Of a stretch of DNA of 64,000 nt, positions 58,125 to 64,000 are shown piece by piece (position 1 is the stretch's first letter; each line of letters opens with the position of its first letter). Below the pieces are notes generated by a model. That model made no database searches and had not been told where the DNA came from. It saw only the letters and a list, made by a program, of their open reading frames with translations. The stretch spans positions 78,414 through 142,413 of the forward strand of contig CAJUDH010000009.1 in NCBI GenBank assembly GCA_910584845.1. The letters are read 5' to 3'. A program made the position numbers and the translations under genes. Source of the DNA: an uncultured Lachnospiraceae bacterium (GTDB taxonomy: Bacteria; Bacillota; Clostridia; Lachnospirales; Lachnospiraceae).

Positions 58125-59114
58125 GTGTCGTTTTCATCAAAAGTGAAGGAAGAGCTGTCTCGCCAGCTCAGCCCGGCCCGGCATTGCCAAATTGCAGAGC
58201 TGGCTGCCATCATCAGCCTGTGCGGGCGGGTTCAGATCTCGGAATTTGGCAGGTACTGTATAAAAATCCATACGGAAAATGGACCAGTTGCAAGAAAGTA
58301 CTTTACATTATTGCAAAAAACATTTAATATAAGTACGGATGTATCAATCCGTCAGGGGATGGGGGGCCATAGGACCCGCATATTTACCGTGGGGAGCCGC
58401 AGGCATCAGGATGCGCTCAAAGTACTGCAGGCAGCCAAACTGATCCGCCAACATACCAGGCCGGATGGCGGATGTGGCGGCGGGTACGGTGAGGTTGAGG
58501 AAAACCTGTCCCTTGCCCAGAACGTGGTCATCCAGCAGAACTGCTGTCGGCGTGCGTTTATCCGGGGTGCGTTTTTGGCTGCCGGTTCCATCAGCGATCC
58601 GGAAAGGTTTTACCATTTTGAGATTGCCTGTGGGTCAGGGCCCAAGGCGGAGCAGCTGCAGGGGCTGATCCGTTCGTTTGGGCTGGATGCCAGGATTACC
58701 GTGAGGAAACGGTACTTTGTAGTGTACATAAAGGAAGGCAGCCAGATCGTGGATATCCTCAACGTGATGGAGGCGCCCCTTTCCCTCATGGAGTTGGAAA
58801 ACATCCGGATCCTGAAAGAAATGCGGGGTAGCGTGAACCGGAAGGTGAACTGCGAGACAGCCAATATCCACAAAACGGTATCTGCCGCAGTCCGGCAAGT
58901 GGAGGATATTACCACAATCCGGGACGTTATGGGTTTCGGCGGCCTGCCGGACAATCTTCAGGAAATCGCACAGCTTCGCCTGGCCAGGCCGGAAGCAACC
59001 TTAAAAGAGCTTGGGGAAGCTCTTAACCCACCCGTGGGAAAATCCGGTGTGAACCACCGTCTCAGGAAACTGAGTGAACTAGCGGATAAGCTTCGGAACG
59101 AAAAACTCGTGTAA
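58125..59114 (+). CDS. whiA: DNA-binding protein WhiA
   Basis: A 329-residue regulator linked to cell division and sporulation. The N-terminal LAGLIDADG-like fold covers about 1-205 (FSSKVKEELSRQ, CCRRAFIRGAFLAAGSISDP near 142-161, YHFEIACGS). A C-terminal helix-turn-helix follows (LRLARPEATLKELGEALNPPVGKSGVNHRLRKLSELADKL). GTG 58125 gives the family start VSFSSKVKEEL, four bases after the rapZ stop. The longer in-frame ATG at 58050 lies inside rapZ. Confidence 0.94.
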   Translation: MSFSSKVKEELSRQLSPARHCQIAELAAIISLCGRVQISEFGRYCIKIHTENGPVARKYFTLLQKTFNISTDVSIRQGMGGHRTRIFTVGSRRHQDALKVLQAAKLIRQHTRPDGGCGGGYGEVEENLSLAQNVVIQQNCCRRAFIRGAFLAAGSISDPERFYHFEIACGSGPKAEQLQGLIRSFGLDARITVRKRYFVVYIKEGSQIVDILNVMEAPLSLMELENIRILKEMRGSVNRKVNCETANIHKTVSAAVRQVEDITTIRDVMGFGGLPDNLQEIAQLRLARPEATLKELGEALNPPVGKSGVNHRLRKLSELADKLRNEKLV

Positions 59115-59185
59115 TCCGGCTGTATGGCGAATTGCACAAGGTGATTGGGCGTGAGAGATGCGCCCTAGAAATGAGGAGGATAGCT

Positions 59186-59443
59186 ATGTTAAAGAAAACT
59201 GTCACTATCGAACTTTCATCAGGGTTAGAGGCCAGCCCTGTCGCTATGCTGGTACAGATTGCCAGCCAGTATGAGAGTAAGATCTATTTGGAAAAACAGA
59301 ATGCCCGTGTCAATGCCAAAAGCATTATGGGGATGATGACCTTGGGAATGGGTGCTGGTGAGCAGATTACCGTTTCCACCGAAGGGTCTGATGAAGAGAC
59401 AGCGATGGAGGAGATTCAGAAGTATTTATTGGGAGTGAATTAA
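59186..59443 (+). CDS. Crh-like HPr-family protein lacking His15
   Basis: An 85-residue HPr fold. The active-site loop that reads GLHARPAA in phosphocarrier HPr is GLEASPVA here, so position 15 is Glu and position 17 Ser. It cannot take phosphate from Enzyme I. The regulatory loop is kept: KSIMGMMTLGMGAG with Ser46. This is the Crh situation (Gln15 in Bacillus), and the place after whiA matches Bacillus crh. It should be a substrate of the HprK encoded upstream and act with a CcpA-like repressor. GAGGAGG precedes ATG 59186. I give no symbol because the residue at 15 differs from Crh. Confidence 0.88.
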   Translation: MLKKTVTIELSSGLEASPVAMLVQIASQYESKIYLEKQNARVNAKSIMGMMTLGMGAGEQITVSTEGSDEETAMEEIQKYLLGVN

Positions 59444-59500
59444 CCGTTTTATCCAGCCGGGGGAGTATGAAGGATTGGTATGACGTTTGTAAATATGAAA

Positions 59501-59543
59501 GAGGATGGCAGGGGCCAAAGGGGGCCCTGTGCCATCCTCTTTG
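59501..59543 (+). terminator. Terminator after the HPr-like gene
   Basis: GAGGATGGCA pairs with TGCCATCCTC, continued by GGGGCC/GGCCC with a small bulge, followed by TTT only. The stem is long, the U-run weak. Confidence 0.65.
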
Positions 59544-59744
59544 CGTTAGGGCGCCGTGGGCCGTGCCTTTTTCCTCCGGCTATAGATGCATCATATCCCG
59601 TCCGTTGCTGCCAGTCAGGGCCGCCTCCCGGAGGCCTGCCCCAGGGAGGCAGGATGGGGGCTTTCCTTTTTTGGGGCGAAAAAATATCCCGTACAGATAT
59701 GCCGGATATAACTACGGCAACGGGGAAATATTTCAAAATGGCTC

Positions 59745-59773
59745 TTGACTTTTTGGCATCAGGTGGATAGAAT
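59745..59773 (+). promoter_or_regulatory. Sigma-A promoter of the pheST leader
   Basis: TTGACT, a 17-base spacer and TAGAAT. A perfect CCGTCAGGC-GACG-GCCTGACGG hairpin (59782-59803) begins the transcript. Confidence 0.8.
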
Positions 59774-59839
59774 GTTAGTAACCGTCAGGCGACGGCCTGA
59801 CGGCTGTGAATATGGCATTTCCGTTTATGAGATAGGGAA

Positions 59840-60137
59840 AAGCAGGGAACGTGTCAAGTAGGGTGTTATTTTCTGCCAGAGAGGAGGGGCCATCGGCTGT
59901 AAGCCCCTTTCAGTTCAGATAACATGTGAAATTCCCACGGGAGCTGCACGGCTGAAGCTGCGTTTGGGCCCCACAAGGGCAGGAGCAGTGGTAGGCAGTG
60001 ACGGGGCATGCACGTTACGCATGAGAAAGCGCCTGTGCGCCAGCGGGTATGGTTTGCGCAGGAATCAGGGTGGTACCGCGGTAAATTCCGTCCCTTTGTT
60101 GTCCGGCCAGGATGGCAAAGGGGCGTTTTTGTTTTGC
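59840..60137 (+). promoter_or_regulatory. T-box riboswitch controlling pheS-pheT
   Basis: The diagnostic AGGGTGGTACCGCGG is at 60067-60081. Stem I can close through GTGTTAT (59863-59869) with ATAACAT (59919-59925), and TTC (59914-59916) sits just before the closing strand as the likely specifier for phenylalanine. AGAGAG and a GGCTGTAAGCC-like distal loop lie between. The leader ends in terminator stem TCCCTTTG...CAAAGGGG followed by CGTTTTT (60091-60130). Uncharged tRNA-Phe should favour the antiterminator and allow pheST transcription. The 5' limit is approximate. Confidence 0.93.
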
Positions 60138-60193
60138 ACCGCCCGGGATGACAGGATTTGTGGAAAAAATTCCCACGGAGAATGGAGGAAGAC

Positions 60194-61213
60194 ATGAAAG
60201 AGCAGTTGGAACGGATTAAAGTGGAGGCGTTAAGGAAAATCGAGGCTTCCGACGCCCTGGAAAAGCTGAACGACATCCGGGTGGCGTATCTGGGGAAAAA
60301 AGGTGAATTGACCACCGTGTTGAAGAACATGAAAAACGTTGCGCCAGAGGAACGGCCAAAGGTAGGGCAGATGGTGAACGACGCCAGGGCCCTGATTGAG
60401 GCGAAGATGGAGGAGGCCAAGTCCTCCCTGGCCCGAAAGGCCCGGGAAGAACAGATGAAACGGGAAGTGATCGACGTTACGCTTCCGGCCAAGAAAGCCA
60501 ACGTAGGCCATAGCCATCCCAACATGGTAGCGCTCAAAGAGGTGGAGAGGATTTTTGTAGGCATGGGATACGAGGTGGTGGAAGGTCCGGAAGTGGAGTA
60601 CCAGGATTACAATTTTACCAAATTGAACATCCCCCCCAATCATCCGGCCAGGGACGAACAGGATACCTTTTTTATCAATCCGGAGATTTGCCTGCGTTCC
60701 CAAACGTCCCCGGTACAGGCCCGGACCATGGAAAAAGGGAAACTGCCTATCCGGATGATTGCGCCGGGGCGGGTGTTCCGTTCCGACGAAGTGGACGCGA
60801 CCCATTCCCCTTCGTTCCATCAGGTGGAAGGCCTGGTGATAGACCGGCATATTACCTTTGCGGATTTAAAGGGCACCTTGGCAGAGTTTTCCCGGGAACT
60901 GTTCGGCAAGGACAGCAAGGTTAAATTCCGCCCCCACCATTTCCCTTTTACGGAGCCCAGCGCCGAGATGGATGTCAGCTGCTTTAAATGCGGAGGCAAA
61001 GGCTGCCGTTTCTGCAAAGGCTCCGGCTGGATTGAGATATTAGGGTGCGGCATGGTACATCCCCACGTATTGGAAATGTGCGGCATTGACCCGGAAAAAT
61101 ATACAGGGTTTGCCTTTGGCATGGGCCTGGAACGGATTGCGCTGCTGAAATATGAGATCGACGACATGCGGCTGCTCTATGAGAACGATATCCGCTTTTT
61201 AAGGCAATTTTGA
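60194..61213 (+). CDS. pheS: Phenylalanyl-tRNA synthetase alpha subunit
   Basis: A 339-residue class II synthetase catalytic subunit. A helical coiled N-arm (1-85) precedes motif 1 near 110-140, motif 2 (RVFRSDEVDATHSPSFHQVEG near 193-213) and motif 3 (GFAFGMGLERIALLKY near 306-321). A four-Cys zinc-type knuckle CFKCGGKGCRFCKGSG near 262-277 is the Gram-positive form. ATG 60194 follows GGAGGAAGAC; the in-frame start at 60158 overlaps the leader. It charges tRNA-Phe as an alpha2-beta2 tetramer. Confidence 0.97.
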   Translation: MKEQLERIKVEALRKIEASDALEKLNDIRVAYLGKKGELTTVLKNMKNVAPEERPKVGQMVNDARALIEAKMEEAKSSLARKAREEQMKREVIDVTLPAKKANVGHSHPNMVALKEVERIFVGMGYEVVEGPEVEYQDYNFTKLNIPPNHPARDEQDTFFINPEICLRSQTSPVQARTMEKGKLPIRMIAPGRVFRSDEVDATHSPSFHQVEGLVIDRHITFADLKGTLAEFSRELFGKDSKVKFRPHHFPFTEPSAEMDVSCFKCGGKGCRFCKGSGWIEILGCGMVHPHVLEMCGIDPEKYTGFAFGMGLERIALLKYEIDDMRLLYENDIRFLRQF

Positions 61214-61306
61214 CAAAGTACAGGTGGCAGCGCCAAAACCCGTAACCATGGATACATTTTGAAGGCTACGGGCGGTTGAGGATTATTTTCAGAAGGAGAA
61301 CGAAGC

Positions 61307-63727
61307 ATGAACACAGCATTATCATGGATTAAAGCATATGTCCCGGATTTGGATGTGACCGCACAGGAGTACACCGATGCCATGACCTTGTCCGGGAGCA
61401 AGGTGGAAGGGTACCGGTGCCTGGATAAAAACCTGGAGAAGATTGTAGTGGGCCAGATTACGAAAATTGAGCGCCACCCGGACGCGGACAAGCTGATTAT
61501 CTGCCAGGTGGATATAGGCGGGGAAACCATCCAGATCGTTACAGGCGCCCCTAATGTGAAAGAAGGGGATAAGGTGCCCGTGGTGCTGGACGGGGGGAAG
61601 GTGGCAGGCGGCCACGACGGCGGCCCCCTTCCGGAAGAAGGTATTACCATCAAAAAGGGAAAACTGCGGGGGGTAGAATCCCAGGGCATGATGTGCTCCA
61701 TTGAGGAATTGGGCTCCACCCGGGAAATGTACCCGGACGCCCCGGAGCTGGGCATCTATATTTTGCCGGAAAGCACACCGGTAGGCACGGACGCCATTGA
61801 AGCAATCGGGCTGCGGGATTCGGTATTTGAGTTTGAGGTCACTTCCAACCGGGTGGACTGTTACAGCGTCATTGGGCTGGCCAGGGAGACGGCCGCCACT
61901 TTCCACAAACCGTTTTACCCACCAGTAGCGGCGCCCAGCGGCAACGGGGAAGATATACGGGACTACCTTGAGGTGGAAGTCAAGGATTCCCGGCTGTGCC
62001 CACGCTACTGTGCCAGGATGGTAAAAAACATCAAACTGGCCCCGTCGCCCAAGTGGATGCAGCAAAGGCTGGCTGCCTGCGGGATCCGCCCGATTAACAA
62101 TATTGTGGACATTACCAATTACGTCATGGAAGAATACGGCCAGCCCATGCATGCTTTTGACTATGATTTAATAGCCGGGAAAAAGATCATTGTCAAATGT
62201 GCAAAGGACGGGGATGAATTCCAGACCTTGGACGGGCAGCTGCGGAAACTGGACCATGATGTGCTGATGATCAATGACGCAGAAAAAGAAGTGGGCATTG
62301 CAGGCATTATGGGCGGCGAAAACTCCAAGATTACAGATGAGATTAAAACCGTAGTGTTTGAGGGCGCCTGTTTTGACGGCACCAATATCCGCTTGTCGGC
62401 CAAACGCCTAGGCCTGCGGACGGAGGCTTCCGGCAAATTTGAAAAAGGCCTGGACCCCAACACGGCTTTTGAGGCCATCAACCGTGCCTGCCAGCTAGTG
62501 GAGGAGCTGGGTGCCGGCGAGGTGGTGGGGGGGATAATCGACATTTATCCCCAAAAGCGGGAGCCTGTACGGGTGAAATTTGACCCGGCCAAGATCAACA
62601 GCCTGTTGGGCACGGACATTGATGTCAGCCAGATGAAGGAATATTTTTCCATGTTGGATTTAGGGTTTGACGAGTCGACCCAGGAAGTGGTTGCGCCCAC
62701 TTTCCGGCAGGATCTGCATTGCCTGGCCGATTTAGCTGAGGAAGTGGCCCGGTTTTTCGGGTATGACAATATTCCCAGCACATTGCCTTCCGGGGAAGCC
62801 ACTACGGGAAAACTGTCCTACAAGCTGCAAATTGAGGAGATTGCCCGGGAAGTGGCGGAATTTTCCGGTTTCAGCCAGAGCATGACCTATTCCTTTGAGA
62901 GCCCCAAAGTGTTTGACAAACTAAGGATCCCCCAGGAAGACCCGCTGCGCCAGGCGGTTTCCATTTTAAATCCTTTGGGGGAAGATTTTAGCATCATGCG
63001 GACGCTGCCGCTCAATGGCCTGTTGACTTCCCTATCTACCAATTATAACCGAAGGAACAAAGACGTCAAACTTTATGAGCTGGCCAATATTTATTTGCCT
63101 AAGGCCCTCCCTTTGACAAAGCTGCCGGAAGAACGTATCCAGTTTGCCCTGGGGATGTATGGCCAAGGGGATTTTTACACCATGAAAGGTGTGGTGGAAG
63201 GGCTGTTTGACAAATTGGGGATGGTGAAAAAGGTCCATTATGACCCGGGCTGCGGCCGCCCTTACCTGCATCCGGGAAGAAAGGCGGACATTGTGTACGA
63301 CGGGGCAGTTGTGGGATATTTAGGCGAGGTCCATCCGGAAGTGGCCGACAATTATAAAATCGGGGACCGGGCCTATGTGGCCGTGCTGGATATGCCAAGC
63401 GTGGCCCCCTTTGCCGATTTTGACCGTAAATACACAGGGATCGCAAAATATCCGGCTGTGAACCGGGACATTAGCATGGTGGTCCCCAAAAATATCCTGG
63501 TGGGCCAGATTGAGGATGTGATTGCCCAACGGGGAGGAAAGATCCTGGAAGGGTATCAATTGTTTGATATTTACGAAGGGTCCCAAATCCTGGCCGGGCA
63601 TAAGTCCGTGGCCTATTCCATTACGTTCCGGGCCAAAGACCACACGTTGACAGATGACGAGGTAGCCGCCGTTATGAAGAAGATCCTTAACGGGCTAGGC
63701 GGGCTGGGGATCCAGCTGCGGGCGTAA
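61307..63727 (+). CDS. pheT: Phenylalanyl-tRNA synthetase beta subunit
   Basis: An 806-residue subunit of full length. The N-terminal tRNA-binding OB domain is at about 40-150 (VVGQITKIERHPDADKLIICQVDIG). The B3/B4 editing domain is at about 210-380 (MHAFDYDLIAG, GIAGIMGGENSKITDE), B5 near 400-480, the catalytic-like core after 490, and a C-terminal ferredoxin-like anticodon-binding domain (KYPAVNRDISMVVPKNI near 714). AGAAGGAGAACGA precedes the ATG. It removes misattached tyrosine and binds tRNA. Confidence 0.97.
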   Translation: MNTALSWIKAYVPDLDVTAQEYTDAMTLSGSKVEGYRCLDKNLEKIVVGQITKIERHPDADKLIICQVDIGGETIQIVTGAPNVKEGDKVPVVLDGGKVAGGHDGGPLPEEGITIKKGKLRGVESQGMMCSIEELGSTREMYPDAPELGIYILPESTPVGTDAIEAIGLRDSVFEFEVTSNRVDCYSVIGLARETAATFHKPFYPPVAAPSGNGEDIRDYLEVEVKDSRLCPRYCARMVKNIKLAPSPKWMQQRLAACGIRPINNIVDITNYVMEEYGQPMHAFDYDLIAGKKIIVKCAKDGDEFQTLDGQLRKLDHDVLMINDAEKEVGIAGIMGGENSKITDEIKTVVFEGACFDGTNIRLSAKRLGLRTEASGKFEKGLDPNTAFEAINRACQLVEELGAGEVVGGIIDIYPQKREPVRVKFDPAKINSLLGTDIDVSQMKEYFSMLDLGFDESTQEVVAPTFRQDLHCLADLAEEVARFFGYDNIPSTLPSGEATTGKLSYKLQIEEIAREVAEFSGFSQSMTYSFESPKVFDKLRIPQEDPLRQAVSILNPLGEDFSIMRTLPLNGLLTSLSTNYNRRNKDVKLYELANIYLPKALPLTKLPEERIQFALGMYGQGDFYTMKGVVEGLFDKLGMVKKVHYDPGCGRPYLHPGRKADIVYDGAVVGYLGEVHPEVADNYKIGDRAYVAVLDMPSVAPFADFDRKYTGIAKYPAVNRDISMVVPKNILVGQIEDVIAQRGGKILEGYQLFDIYEGSQILAGHKSVAYSITFRAKDHTLTDDEVAAVMKKILNGLGGLGIQLRA

Positions 63728-63762
63728 GCCGGCAGCCGGAGGTTTCCCGGCGGCAAGAATAT

Positions 63763-63819
63763 TACCCCCTGGGTAAGCGGTGTTTGTAAAGGATACAACA
63801 CGGCTTTCCCCAGGGGGTA
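63763..63819 (+). terminator. Terminator of the pheST operon
   Basis: TACCCCCTGGG pairs perfectly with CCCAGGGGGTA over 11 bases; its loop contains a nested GTGTTTGTA...TACAACAC stem. A short TTTAC follows. Confidence 0.7.
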
Positions 63820-63880
63820 TTTACGTTTTCTTTAACTTATGACAAATGGTTTACGCTTTCTTACGAAATGCCCGGGGCTG

Positions 63881-63911
63881 TTGACCTTGGGACCATTCCA
63901 GGGTGTAAATT
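63881..63911 (+). promoter_or_regulatory. Possible MerR-type promoter at the window end
   Basis: TTGACC and TAAATT are 19 bases apart, and the spacer holds an imperfect dyad ACCTTGG-GACCATT-CCAGGGT. Long-spacer promoters with a central dyad are typical targets of MerR-family activators. A separate TTGACA at 63953-63958 lies further on. No gene start is visible before the window ends; the remaining bases (63728-64000) hold no other feature. Confidence 0.3.
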
Positions 63912-64000
63912 GGTGGCATCAGCGGAAAACACCGCTGCCCATAAACGAGCTGTTGACAAACCTCTTGCCAAAAAGATTTGCATATAAGAAAATATATGTG

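Larger units (their letters stand above)
59444..60193 (+). other. Non-coding region between the HPr-like gene and pheS
   Basis: These 750 bases hold the hprK-operon terminator, about 200 bases without assignable content (59545-59740, some GC-rich stems such as CCTCCCGGAGG), then a promoter and the T-box leader of pheST. Short open frames here show no ribosome site or family similarity. Confidence 0.7.

Noticed and set aside
1..64000. tRNA, rRNA, prophage, plasmid origin or intact insertion sequence
   Set aside because: No T-loop-type tRNA signature, rRNA segment, integrase, transposase or replication gene was seen on either strand.

Overview
The window reads as a chromosomal stretch from a Gram-positive anaerobe of the Clostridia, most likely a gut-type Lachnospiraceae. 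The reasons are strong AGGAGG-type ribosome sites, TTGACA/TATAAT promoters, a CIRCE-controlled htpG, a T-box in front of pheST, the Firmicute nusA-infB and hprK-murB-rapZ-whiA-crh-like gene orders, and several lineage-typical proteins (DUF5721-, DUF4176-, DUF3795- and TIGR02452-like). The family assignment is inference from gene content; no rRNA or tRNA gene is present to confirm it.

Region 1 (1-10716) starts with the tail of a histidine phosphatase and a 165-bp palindromic MITE-like element. It then holds a co-directional cluster: class II aldolase, zinc alcohol dehydrogenase, MtnA, a nucleoside-type BMP/ABC importer (lipoprotein, double ATPase, two permeases) and an MtaD-type adenosine-derivative deaminase, followed by a HAD phosphatase. 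Together these look like a salvage route for 5'-methylthioadenosine and/or 5'-deoxyadenosine by the DHAP shunt, with dedicated nucleoside uptake. Only the nucleoside phosphorolysis step is missing from view.

Region 2 (10759-15280) has a lipoprotein peptidyl-prolyl isomerase, a DUF5721-like protein and a membrane protein. These lead into a small type VII secretion cargo module: a WXG100-like protein, a large unknown effector-like protein and two DUF4176 proteins, without secretion machinery. Region 3 (15299-31603) contains CIRCE-htpG, an RNA-repair pair (RNA ligase plus HD-Pnk end-healing enzyme), DegV, a CapA-like lipoprotein, a zinc-ribbon/VWA/YARHG protein, a galactokinase-family enzyme, a secreted metallophosphoesterase, a diguanylate cyclase, an AraC regulator and glycogen phosphorylase.

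Region 4 (31604-39918) opens with a small gene graveyard: a DUF3795 pseudogene on the minus strand and a broken TIGR02452/PARG-like gene. It continues with an ECF sigma factor coupled to a VWA membrane protein, a YitT protein, a NitT/TauT-type permease and ATPase facing each other without a binding protein, a Crp-family regulator that appears to start at ACG, and an orotate phosphoribosyltransferase-like protein.

Region 5 (40181-49224) is the nusA-infB operon (rimP, nusA, ylxR, ylxQ, infB, rbfA, nrnA, truB, ribF). Its IF-2 carries a striking expanded Gly/Arg/Gln repeat. Region 6 (49263-64000) holds a DUF1846 protein, a glycoside-hydrolase-like lipoprotein, a DUF1653 protein, uvrC, hprK, murB, rapZ, whiA, a Crh-like HPr without His15, and T-box-controlled pheS-pheT. 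No CRISPR array, intact transposase, prophage, rRNA or tRNA gene was seen.
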